From JAFARZ01 sp035651595 (GTDB lineage: Bacteria > Actinomycetota > Actinomycetes > Streptosporangiales > Streptosporangiaceae), in NCBI GenBank assembly GCA_035651595.1, contig DASRFJ010000246.1, forward strand, positions 1 through 40,061: a stretch of 40,061 nt of DNA. Direction: 5' to 3'. Made by a program: the position numbers and the translations under genes. A model generated the notes under the pieces. The model did no database searches, was not told where the DNA came from, and saw nothing but the letters and a program-made list of their open reading frames with translations. Numbering within the stretch: the stretch's first letter is position 1; each line of letters begins with the position of its first letter. Positions 25,404-33,346 of this stretch are shown here, piece by piece.

Positions 25404-26253
25404 ACACGGTGACCCGGAAGGACACGGCCGGTTCCGGCGTGGTCGTGTGCTTGGCGCGGTGCACGAGGCTGCGGTTGTCCCAGATCAGCAGGTCACCGAC
25501 GTCGAAGCGCTGGAGGTGGATGCCGCGGTGCTGGAACGTGTCGTCATATTGCCCGGTCGCGCCGAGCAGTTCGCGCAGCAGTCCGTCGTCCAGGTTCTTG
25601 CCATGCTCGTCGGTGAGGCCGACCGTGAATCCTTCGCTGATGCACAGCACTGACTCACCGGTGACCGGGTGCCTGATCACGGCGTTGCGGGTGACGGCGG
25701 GCGTGTTGGCCTCGATCTCCGCCAGCAATTCCCCCACCGGACGGTACACGTCCTCGGGCCTGATCTTGAAGTACCGGCGCGGGGTCTGCACGGCCTTGGC
25801 CCGGACGACCGCGTCCTTCAGATCCTGCGGCAGCGCCGCATAGGCCTTCCCCAGGTCGATGAAGTACGTACCCCTGTCTCCCGTGGGCACTGCCTGCGGC
25901 AGGATCAGGGTGAGCCCGAACGGCCTGGCCATGAACTGATAGTCCGCATGCCAGAACTTCCCGGTTCGCGGCACTCCGATCTGCTTGCCGTCCTTGGGCA
26001 CATTGGAGGACACGAAGATAAGCTCGGTATCCGGATGGTGGTACATCGGCTCGTAGTAGGCGGCCGGCTCCCCCATTCTCCTGCCCAGCGCCACGAACGC
26101 GTCCGGAGTGAGCCGCTGCTCCTTGACGATGGCGATCTTCTCCGTGTAGACGGCACGCTTCAGGTCAGCGATCTCGGCATCCGTCGCGGCGGCGGCGTCA
26201 AATCCCTCGACAATGACGCCCATCGTCGCTTCTGGCTGCTTTGTTATCAGCAT
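25366..26253 (-). CDS. Fe(II)/2-oxoglutarate isonitrile-forming oxygenase (Rv0097/ScoE-like)
   Basis: This TauD-fold oxygenase has about 295 residues. Metal ligands are His102 and Asp104 in WHADYQF and His265 in DNRSLVHRAKH. Tyr67, Lys163, His269 and Arg280 lie at -35, +61, +167 and +178 from His102. These are the same offsets as the residues I recall for ScoE (Tyr97, Lys193, His299 and Arg310 relative to His132). The segment YYEPMYHH is shared with Rv0097. ScoE-type enzymes convert the N-carboxymethyl group of the amino-fatty acid into an isonitrile by two oxidations with loss of CO2. ATG 26253 is chosen tentatively; ATG 26223 is equally possible. The frame runs on to 26574 over the control region and the SARP 3' end, which is not coding. 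Confidence 0.92.
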   Translation of the reverse strand: MLITKQPEATMGVIVEGFDAAAATDAEIADLKRAVYTEKIAIVKEQRLTPDAFVALGRRMGEPAAYYEPMYHHPDTELIFVSSNVPKDGKQIGVPRTGKFWHADYQFMARPFGLTLILPQAVPTGDRGTYFIDLGKAYAALPQDLKDAVVRAKAVQTPRRYFKIRPEDVYRPVGELLAEIEANTPAVTRNAVIRHPVTGESVLCISEGFTVGLTDEHGKNLDDGLLRELLGATGQYDDTFQHRGIHLQRFDVGDLLIWDNRSLVHRAKHTTTPEPAVSFRVTVYDEYPFDASVDG

Positions 26254-26425
26254 CTCTCCAGTGTCCGGGGGCCGGCAGCAGGACGCCTGGATGTCCGCTG
26301 ACCAGCGTCGTTGGCGGTACGGGCGGACGTTTGTCCTGATCTGGCCGCGAATGAGCGGGCCGGGCATCGGGACGGGTACAGGAACCGCCCCATGGACTAC
26401 AGGAACACGCGGGGAAGCCGGCATT
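26254..26425 (-). promoter_or_regulatory. Control region of the isonitrile operon with GTTCCTGTA repeats
   Basis: This is the only sizeable gap between 19.9 and 40 kb. Read on the minus strand it contains GTTCCTGTA twice without mismatch. On the plus strand these are TACAGGAAC at 26377-26385 and 26398-26406, 21 bp from start to start, about 125-155 bp upstream of the oxygenase start. The core TTCCTGTA also appears in the divergent promoter at 18.4 kb. Direct repeats upstream of a promoter are the typical SARP operator layout, although the usual period is 11 or 22 bp. No confident -10/-35 can be named. Confidence 0.5.
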
Positions 26426-29400
26426 TCAGGGCCGGACCTGGGCAAACTGGGCGCCGCTGGGGAGCGTGTCCAGCCGCCGCTGGATGCGTACGGTATCGGT
26501 CGTGCCGCACGCGGCGCGGGCCTCGGCCAGGCCGGCCTGGGTGCCTGCTTCGTGGTAACGGTCGCCGAGCTCACGGCGCAATGCCAGGGCCATGCCGTAG
26601 TGCGCGACCGCCTCGGCGGGCAGGCCGGCCCGCAGCGCGATGAAACCCAGGCTGTCCAGCGCGGCGGCCTCGCCGAGGCGGTCCTCGTGCCGCCGGTTCA
26701 GCGTGAGGGCGGCCTCGCAGCTCGTCCGGGCCTGGCCTAGCCGGCCGAGATGGGCATGGCACCGGCCTGCCGCGGTAAGCATCTGGGCCTCCCCGACGGG
26801 ATGGCCGAGCGCCTGGAACAAGGAACGGGCCAGCGTGGCGTGCTTGAGTGCCAGGTGATACTCCCCCTGCTGTGCCCGGGTGTGGCAGACCCACCGGTGC
26901 GCGTCGGCCAGGCTGGTGATGTCGCCCGCGTCCTCCGCCAGGGCGATGGCCCGGTTCAGCTGGGCGAGGGCCTCGGCGGGCAGGCCGGCCCGCGCGCAGG
27001 CACGCCCGAGCCGGCTAAGGGCCAGGATCCGGCCGGCCGGCTGACCAGCCTGCTCGGCCGCGGTGAACCCGGCTTGCCAGCTGGCGAGCTGGTCACCGGC
27101 GTGACCCCGCAGCTCGTGGAACGTATCCAGGGTCCACGCCAGCTGCCAGACGCGGGTGTGCCAGCCCTCCGCCGCCGCCACGTCGAGGGCGGCGAGCAGG
27201 CACGCGTGCTCGGCGTCGAACCACGCGAGCGCCGCGGCCCGGTCGGCCGGCGGGCAGGGGACGCAGCCGCTGGCCGGCTCGCCGAGGTCGATCGGCCGCA
27301 GATGTGCGGACAGCCGCTGGTCGGCGGCGAACGCGGTGTGCAGATAGAAGTCGGTCACCCGGCGCAGCGCCGCCGTGCGGGCACCCGCGGGCTGATCGCG
27401 GCTGACCTGGTCGGCCGCGTCCAGCCGCAGCAGGTCGTGCATCTTGTACCGCCCCGGCACGTGCTGCTGCACGAGCGAGGCGGTTTCCAGGTCCCGCAGC
27501 ACAGCCCGTGCCCGCGGTGCGGGCAGCATGGTGAGCGAGGCCGCCGCGGTCAGGCTGATATCGGGTCCTGGTGCGAGCCCGGTGAGCCCGAACACGGTCG
27601 CGGCCTGCGGATCCAGGGTCCGGTAGGACGAGGACAGCATGGCACGGACGCTCGCCGTCAGGTCGCCGGTCTCCAGCGCGTCCAGCCGGGTCGCGGCCTC
27701 CCGTAGTTCCGCCGCGAGCACGGCGAGCGGGAAACCGGGATGAGCGGCGGCCCGCGCGGCCACGATGCTGAGCGCCAGCGGCAGCCCCGCGCTACAGGCC
27801 AGCAGCTCGGCGACCGCATCGGGCTCGGCGGCCATCCGGTCGGCGCCAAGGTAGCGGGCGAGCAGTTCCCTGGCGTCCGCCATGGGGAGCACGTCCAGGT
27901 CAAGCAGCCGGGCGCCATGGCTGATGACCAGGCCGGTGAGTTGCCTGCGGCTGGTTACCAGCACCGTGCAACCCGGGCTGGCGGGCAGCAGCGGGATCAC
28001 CTGGCTGCTGTCGCGGGCGTTGTCCAGCACCACCAGCATCCGCTTCCCGGCCACCAGGCTGCGGTACAGGCCGGCCTGCGCGTCCGGATCGGCGGGAATG
28101 GCGGCCGAGTCGACGCCGAGCGCACCGAGGAACCCGCGTACCGCCAGCTCTGAGGACATGGGCTCGCCCGACGGGTCGAAGCCGCGCAGGTTCACCCACA
28201 GCTGCCCGTCGGGAAAGCGGTCGAGGTTCTGGTGCGCCCACCGCAGGGCCAGCGAGGTCTTGCCGATGCTGCCGGCGCCGCTGATGGCCCAGATCACCAC
28301 CCCGGCGGACTGTTCGCACTCGTCCAGCACGGCGGTGAGGCGGTTGAGTTCATCGGCTCGGCCGGTGAACAACCGCGAGGGGGCCGCTAGCTGGCGCGGG
28401 ATCGCGGGCCATGCCCTGCCCGTGGCCAGGTTGGCCGGCACGTCCTGGCGCAGCACCTGGAGATGCACGCTGGACAGCCGCGGGCCGGGGCGCACGCCGA
28501 GCTGCTCGTCCAGCCGGATGCGCAGGTCCTCGAACACGGCGAGCGCGTCGGCCTGCTGGCCGGTGCCCGCCAGTGCGGTCATCAGCAGCGCGTGCGCGTT
28601 CTCGTTCAGTGGCTCGCGGGCGACAAGACCGCGCAGGTGTCCCAGCACCCGGTCGTACATCCCCCCAGCGCAGGCGGCCTGCGCGTATTCTGCGATGACG
28701 TCGGCACGCCGGCGGCACAGGCCGATCACCGCCGGATGGTCGCGCAAGACGTCAAGATCGGCGAGCGGCTCGCCGCGCCACAGTCCGAGCGCGCGTTCGT
28801 ACAGCTCGCAGGCGCGCGGCCGGTCGCCGTCGTAGCACGCGGCGCGGGCGTCGCCGGCGAGCTGCTCGAACGCCAGCACGTCAAGCTGGTCCGTGGTGGC
28901 CTGGAGCCGGTAACTGGTGTTGACCGACACCAGGAGGGCACCGGGATCTCTCGGCGGCCGGGCAGGATCGAGTACCGCGCGGAGCCGGCTCACGTATTTC
29001 TGCACCAGGTTCACCGCCGTGGCCGGGATGTCCTCCCCCCAGATCGCGTCGATGATCGCCTCCCGCCGTACCAGCACCCCTGGCGTCAGTGCGAGCACTC
29101 CCAGCACCGCCCGCTGGCTAGGCGGGCCGGGATCCACCTGGATTCCGCGCCACACGGCAAGCGATCCCAAGATCGCCAGCCGGACACCGGTCCCTTCGGC
29201 GGTCCTCCCCTGGCCCGTCGCGCCGGCCAGCGCCGCGGCCTGCCCATGATCCAGGCCGAGCGCCCGTACCAGGCTCTCCACCGATCTCGGCTGGAGATGA
29301 GCCGTCCTGTGCTGTTCCAGATCGCGGATCACCCCGATGCTGACGTTCGCCAGGTCAGCGAGCTGCCGCTGGCTCAGCCCCGCCGCCCGGCGGTGCTTGC

Positions 29401-29431
29401 GGATCAGCGCGCCCGCGCGTCCTTCGTCCAC
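26426..29431 (-). CDS. XRE-SARP-NB-ARC-TPR transcriptional regulator (AfsR-like)
   Basis: The protein has 1001 residues and five parts. The first is a Cro/XRE helix-turn-helix (8-62; LSQRQLADLANVSIGVIRDLEQ). The second is a winged-helix SARP DNA-binding domain (about 82-165; LVRREAIIDAIWGEDIP...VQKYVSRLRAVL). The third is a bacterial transcriptional activation domain (about 175-320). The fourth is an NB-ARC NTPase (about 355-640) with P-loop ISGAGSIGKTSLAL, Walker B MLVVLDNARD, and MHDLLR. The fifth is TPR repeats to the end. SARPs activate antibiotic clusters. The GTG at 29431 lies 5 bp after the lyase stop, so it is the last gene of the upstream operon and sits just before the isonitrile operon. 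The extra XRE domain gives it two DNA-binding units. The GSIGKTS loop is a slight variant of GxGKT. Confidence 0.9.
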   Translation of the reverse strand: MDEGRAGALIRKHRRAAGLSQRQLADLANVSIGVIRDLEQHRTAHLQPRSVESLVRALGLDHGQAAALAGATGQGRTAEGTGVRLAILGSLAVWRGIQVDPGPPSQRAVLGVLALTPGVLVRREAIIDAIWGEDIPATAVNLVQKYVSRLRAVLDPARPPRDPGALLVSVNTSYRLQATTDQLDVLAFEQLAGDARAACYDGDRPRACELYERALGLWRGEPLADLDVLRDHPAVIGLCRRRADVIAEYAQAACAGGMYDRVLGHLRGLVAREPLNENAHALLMTALAGTGQQADALAVFEDLRIRLDEQLGVRPGPRLSSVHLQVLRQDVPANLATGRAWPAIPRQLAAPSRLFTGRADELNRLTAVLDECEQSAGVVIWAISGAGSIGKTSLALRWAHQNLDRFPDGQLWVNLRGFDPSGEPMSSELAVRGFLGALGVDSAAIPADPDAQAGLYRSLVAGKRMLVVLDNARDSSQVIPLLPASPGCTVLVTSRRQLTGLVISHGARLLDLDVLPMADARELLARYLGADRMAAEPDAVAELLACSAGLPLALSIVAARAAAHPGFPLAVLAAELREAATRLDALETGDLTASVRAMLSSSYRTLDPQAATVFGLTGLAPGPDISLTAAASLTMLPAPRARAVLRDLETASLVQQHVPGRYKMHDLLRLDAADQVSRDQPAGARTAALRRVTDFYLHTAFAADQRLSAHLRPIDLGEPASGCVPCPPADRAAALAWFDAEHACLLAALDVAAAEGWHTRVWQLAWTLDTFHELRGHAGDQLASWQAGFTAAEQAGQPAGRILALSRLGRACARAGLPAEALAQLNRAIALAEDAGDITSLADAHRWVCHTRAQQGEYHLALKHATLARSLFQALGHPVGEAQMLTAAGRCHAHLGRLGQARTSCEAALTLNRRHEDRLGEAAALDSLGFIALRAGLPAEAVAHYGMALALRRELGDRYHEAGTQAGLAEARAACGTTDTVRIQRRLDTLPSGAQFAQVRP

Positions 29432-29436
29432 GGCGA

Positions 29437-30837
29437 TCAGCGGAGCATCGCGGTCTGGCCGAGAACCGTCCGCGCCTCGTCCACGACCTGACGGGTGAGC
29501 CTCGCGGACGCACCGAGATAGCGGCGCGGGTCGAAGATGTCATCCAGCGTGGCGGCGTCGAGGCTGAGGCCGGCCTCGCCCTGCTCGCGCACGAACTCGC
29601 GCACAGAAACCCGCTTCTCCTGGGCCGTCTGGGTCAGCCGGTAGACCATCTCGTGGGCGGTCTGCTTGCCGTGCCGCTGGGCGAGCGCGAACATGAGGGC
29701 TTCCGAGGCGATCCGGTCGGCCATGTCCGAGACGTTCGCCCACAACCGGTCTGGATGCACCTCCAGCCCGCTGATGATCTCGCCGAAGATCTGCGCGGCC
29801 GCGAGCGTGTAATGCGACACGTCGGCGACGCATGCCCACTCCAGCCGCAGCGACCGTGAGTCGCGCTCGTGGTCGCCGGCCAGCGCGGTCATGGCGAGCT
29901 GCGCCTGCGCCGCGGCCATCCGCGCGGTCACCACGACCTGTTCGCACCGCTCGGGATTTCTCTTGTGCGGCATGGTGCTGCTGCCGACCTTTCCGTATGC
30001 CCAGGCTTCTGACACTTCGCCGAACTCGGGGCGCGATAGCACGCGGATCTCGTCAGCGGCCCTGCCGAAGGCGCCGGCGATCATCGCCAGCGAGGTCACG
30101 AATTCCGCGACGCGGTCCCGTGCGACGTGCCAGCCGATCGCCGGCACGCGCAGGCCCAGCCGGTCGCCGAAGCGCCGGAGCAGTTCGGGAGCGGCCGGGC
30201 CGAACGCGGCCATCGTGCCCGCCCCGCCGAACAGCTGGACGACGAGCACGCGTTCGCGCATCTGGGCCATGCGCTCAAGGTGGCGGAGGGCCTCGTCCAG
30301 CCAGCCCGCGACCTTGAGGCCGAACGTCATGGGCAGCGCCGGCTGTGCGTGGGTGCGCCCCAGCGCCGGCACCTCGGCGTTCTCCTCCGCGATCCGCAGC
30401 AGGTAGCCGGCGTTCTCGCGCAGCATGTCCTCGAGCGCATCCATGACATCGCGCATTTCGAGCACCTGCGCGGTGTCCTGGATGTCCTGCGTGGTGGCTC
30501 CGTAGTGGATGTACTGGCCGGCTTCGGTGCCGCACGCCGCCTGAAAAACCCGCAGCAAGCCCACCAGAGAATGGCCGGACCGGTCCGTTTCAGCCTTGAC
30601 GGCGTCGTGGTCCAGGTGGCCGGCCTGTGCCGCCTGCGCGATCCGGCGGGCGGCGTCGGACGGGATGAGGCCGAGATCGGCCTCGGCCAGCGCGAGCTCG
30701 GCCTCAACGGTGAGCCACCGCTGGGCACGGCAGGCGTCGCAGAAGATACGGCGGCTGACCGCCGTGGAATACCTATCTCCGAAGAACCGCGAATCCACGA
30801 TGTGGCTACGCTCATGCGGACAGGTTGCCTCGGTCAT
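29437..30837 (-). CDS. Fumarase/aspartase-superfamily lyase (adenylosuccinate lyase/PcaB-like)
   Basis: This 466-residue enzyme has the superfamily signature KVGSSTMPHKRNPERCE with the flexible catalytic-serine loop, and the substrate blocks HYGATTQDIQDTA and GRTHAQPALPMTFG. Members eliminate fumarate (or a related acid) from succinyl-type adducts, or catalyse the related cyclisation. The sequence resembles the class II fumarase/aspartase group that includes adenylosuccinate lyase and carboxymuconate cycloisomerase. A primary purine role is unlikely because it overlaps the dehydrogenase gene by ATGA inside the cluster. It may form or break a C-N bond in building an unusual amino acid. Nitrosuccinate lyase (CreD) also belongs to this superfamily, but no CreE-like partner was recognised. 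Confidence 0.85.
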   Translation of the reverse strand: MTEATCPHERSHIVDSRFFGDRYSTAVSRRIFCDACRAQRWLTVEAELALAEADLGLIPSDAARRIAQAAQAGHLDHDAVKAETDRSGHSLVGLLRVFQAACGTEAGQYIHYGATTQDIQDTAQVLEMRDVMDALEDMLRENAGYLLRIAEENAEVPALGRTHAQPALPMTFGLKVAGWLDEALRHLERMAQMRERVLVVQLFGGAGTMAAFGPAAPELLRRFGDRLGLRVPAIGWHVARDRVAEFVTSLAMIAGAFGRAADEIRVLSRPEFGEVSEAWAYGKVGSSTMPHKRNPERCEQVVVTARMAAAQAQLAMTALAGDHERDSRSLRLEWACVADVSHYTLAAAQIFGEIISGLEVHPDRLWANVSDMADRIASEALMFALAQRHGKQTAHEMVYRLTQTAQEKRVSVREFVREQGEAGLSLDAATLDDIFDPRRYLGASARLTRQVVDEARTVLGQTAMLR

Positions 30838-32015
30838 CGCAATTCCCTTCGTTTCGGAAGATACGGGCAGTGCCCGTAGGGACGCTCTCCCACGGACCAC
30901 GGCTGAGCGGCGCGCTGGAAAGCGACCTCCCTGATCGAGCGGCCGGCCCGCGACGCGTGCTCGGTAAGGTCGTCGACAAGGGCACGCATCATGGCGGCCA
31001 CGAGGTCGAGTACCTCTTTCGCCGATGGCCTTACCGAGGGTCCGAAGATGGCCTCCATCGATCCCGACCCGCCGATTCCGCCGATGAAATCCGGGATCGC
31101 CAGCACGCCGCGGCGGCTGAGCCGCCGTTCCGCCTCGGCGGACAGCCCGCAGTTGGCACCCACGACGACCACCGGCGCGCGAACCTGATCGGCTTGCTCG
31201 GGGCTGAGCGCGTCCTGGGTCGCCGCGAGAATCAGGACGTCGCAGGGCTCGCCGGGCAGGGCCGCCGACGGCCCGCCGGCACAGCCGGCCCCGCTAACAT
31301 AGCGGCGCGCGCCCGCCGCCGCGACCGGCGCGCCGTGCGGGAGCGCGAGCATCGCGGCGACGTCGAGGCCGGCCGGGTCGGCGACGCAGCCGTACTCGTC
31401 CGCCATCGCCGTCACGCGGATGCCCTCTTCGGCCAGCGAGTACGCCGCGGCCCGGCCCAGGTTCCCGAAACCCTGGAGGGCACAGGTCAGCTTGCGGCCG
31501 GTCTTCGCCTTGCGCGCCGCCGCGATCACCACGTGCGCAAGCGCGTGACCGGCTCGGCGCTGCCCGAGCGTGAGCATGCCGACGTGCTCGTCCAGGAGCC
31601 GCAGGCGCGCGAAGAACTCCTCCTCGCTGATGTCCTGCGCCACCTTTATCGCGTATTTGACCGAGGGAATCCCTTCGGCCCTGGCCATTCGTTCGAGGTC
31701 GTCGAAATGGGTGCCCATGTCGCAGCCCATGCTGAACCTGGTCAGGAATTGTTCGCGGAGGAACCGCAAGAACCGCTGGAGCGCAATGTCCGCGCCGGCG
31801 GAGCGCGGGTCGTAATCTATCCCGCATTTCGCGCCGTCCACGCCGACCCGCAGCACGTGCTGCTTCAGCGTCATCCTGGACGCGAGTTCGGCGAGCTCGG
31901 ATTCGGTGAGGCCGGGCTGCATGCGACAGCCGCCCGCCGCCAGCCGGCAGTCGGTGCCGTCGTACACGAGCCAGCCGTCGAAGCCCTCCAGCGGGTCTAC
32001 GTAGTGAATGCGCAT
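30834..32015 (-). CDS. Glu/Leu/Phe/Val-type amino-acid dehydrogenase
   Basis: This 393-residue protein has the N-terminal GG-R-----LT--EL-ELASRMTLK pattern with substrate-binding lysine (Lys51), followed by VDGAKCGIDYDP with the catalytic lysine Lys63. A Rossmann domain follows with LQGFGNLGRAAAYSLAEEG. It interconverts a 2-oxo acid and an amino acid with NAD(P)H and ammonia. The family's GGAKGGI loop reads VDGAKCGI here, suggesting a different side-chain preference. The start at ATG 32015 overlaps the CBS-like gene by 19 bp and the stop overlaps the lyase by 4 bp. In context it probably aminates a 2-oxo acid precursor, perhaps the product of the ThDP enzyme two genes upstream. Confidence 0.87.
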   Translation of the reverse strand: MRIHYVDPLEGFDGWLVYDGTDCRLAAGGCRMQPGLTESELAELASRMTLKQHVLRVGVDGAKCGIDYDPRSAGADIALQRFLRFLREQFLTRFSMGCDMGTHFDDLERMARAEGIPSVKYAIKVAQDISEEEFFARLRLLDEHVGMLTLGQRRAGHALAHVVIAAARKAKTGRKLTCALQGFGNLGRAAAYSLAEEGIRVTAMADEYGCVADPAGLDVAAMLALPHGAPVAAAGARRYVSGAGCAGGPSAALPGEPCDVLILAATQDALSPEQADQVRAPVVVVGANCGLSAEAERRLSRRGVLAIPDFIGGIGGSGSMEAIFGPSVRPSAKEVLDLVAAMMRALVDDLTEHASRAGRSIREVAFQRAAQPWSVGERPYGHCPYLPKRRELR

Positions 32016-33346
32016 ATCAGCTCCGATCGGGTCACCATGCCGCGGACGATTCCGCCGTCGAGGATCAGCGCGATATCGCCGCCACCGATCACTGCGCTGG
32101 CGTCGGCGGGCGACTGTCCGATGCCGGCGAATGCGGGCGGTGGCTCCAGGTGCCCGCGCACCGGGTCAGCCTCGTTCGCTTCCGCCCCGGCCAGCACCTG
32201 CGTCAGGCGCCGTTCGCTGACCCTGCCGAGCACCTCGGCCAGGCGGACCGGCGGCCGCGCCGTCGTGACGGGGGCCGCGGGAAGCCGGTGTTCGCGTAGC
32301 ACGGCAAGGGCGGTGCGGATCGTGTCGTCGGGTCTCAGCCAGGGCACCTCGCGCGACCAGTGGGGGTCACCGCACGGGGCCTGCGCCGGGCTCACGGCGA
32401 ATCCCCGCCGCGCCATCCAGTCGTCGTTGAAGATCTTCGATACGTAGCCACGGCCGGAGTCCGGGATCATCACCACGATGACGGCGTCGTCGCCGTGCCT
32501 GGCCGCGACGGTCAGTGCCGCGGCCACCGCCATCCCGCCGGATCCCCCGGTCAGGATGGCTTCGTCCCTGGCCAGACGGCGCGTCATGGCTAGTGCGTCC
32601 TTGTCGGTGACGGCGATCAGCTCGTCGGCGACGCCGGGGTCGTACGCCTTCGGCGGGAACGGCTGGCCGACGCCTTCCAGCAGATACGGCCGGACCGTCG
32701 CGCAGGTGTAGGCGGACCCGTCCGGATCGGCGCCGATCACCGTCACCGTGCCGCCGGACACCTGCTTCAGGTAGCGGCCGGCGCCGGAGAGCGTGCCACC
32801 TGTCCCGAGGCTCGCGACCAGGTGGGTTATCCGGCCGCTGGTCTGCTCCCAGATCTCCGGACCCGTGCTCAGGTAGTGCGCGCGCGGATTGGCCGGGTTC
32901 GCGTACTGGTCGAGCAGGCAGGCGTCCGGCCGCTCCGCGGCGAGGCGGCGCGCCACGTTGCGGTAGAAGTCACGATGATCCGCCGGGGCCGTGGCCGGGC
33001 AGATGACCACCTCGGCGCCATAGGCGCGCAGCAGGTTGATCCGCTCCGGCGAGACCTTGTCCGGGCAGGTGAACACGCACCGATAGCCGCGCAGGGCGGC
33101 GATCATCGCCAGCGCGACACCCGTGTTGCCCGACGTCGGCTCGATGATCGTCCCGCCCGGAACCAGGTCGCCGGACTGCTCGGCGGCGCGGACCATGGCG
33201 AGCGCGATCCGGTCCTTGACCGACCCGCCAGGATTCAGGTACTCGAGCTTCGCCAGCACGAGCGGGCGGACTCCGGCGCATACCCGTCCCAGCCTGACCA
33301 GCGGGGTGCCGCCGACGAGGTCGATGACTGACTCGACGTAGTTCAT
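31997..33346 (-). CDS. PLP-dependent cystathionine beta-synthase/cysteine synthase-like enzyme with CBS pair
   Basis: This 449-residue fold-type II PLP enzyme has Schiff-base Lys44 in NPGGSVKDR, the substrate loop TSGNTG (71-76), and the phosphate-binding GTGGT loop near 185. SGGMAVAAA replaces the usual GGSSG end segment. Residues from about 345 form a pair of degenerate CBS domains (WLRPDDTIRTALAVLREHRLPAAPV... and ...GGIVRGMVTRSELI). This is the layout of bacterial cystathionine beta-synthase. The reaction is beta-replacement on serine or an activated serine by a thiol or amine. Within the cluster it could make a 2,3-diaminopropionate-like or S-substituted residue. It starts at ATG 33346 in a 4-bp overlap with the ThDP gene; the upstream frame extension to 33949 is antisense to other sequence and rejected. 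Confidence 0.88.
   Translation of the reverse strand: MNYVESVIDLVGGTPLVRLGRVCAGVRPLVLAKLEYLNPGGSVKDRIALAMVRAAEQSGDLVPGGTIIEPTSGNTGVALAMIAALRGYRCVFTCPDKVSPERINLLRAYGAEVVICPATAPADHRDFYRNVARRLAAERPDACLLDQYANPANPRAHYLSTGPEIWEQTSGRITHLVASLGTGGTLSGAGRYLKQVSGGTVTVIGADPDGSAYTCATVRPYLLEGVGQPFPPKAYDPGVADELIAVTDKDALAMTRRLARDEAILTGGSGGMAVAAALTVAARHGDDAVIVVMIPDSGRGYVSKIFNDDWMARRGFAVSPAQAPCGDPHWSREVPWLRPDDTIRTALAVLREHRLPAAPVTTARPPVRLAEVLGRVSERRLTQVLAGAEANEADPVRGHLEPPPAFAGIGQSPADASAVIGGGDIALILDGGIVRGMVTRSELICAFTT

Noticed and set aside
26254..26574. Longer version of the oxygenase starting at 26574
   Set aside because: The extension is low-complexity Pro/Ala/Arg sequence, overlaps the SARP gene and contains the direct repeats. 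Rv0097-type proteins begin near residue 11 of the chosen start.
29437..30837. Nitrosuccinate lyase (CreD) and hence a nitrous-acid/diazo pathway
   Set aside because: The lyase belongs to the right superfamily, but no CreE-like aspartate N-oxygenase was recognised. The flavoprotein at 18.5 kb does not look like CreE, so the assignment is not supported.
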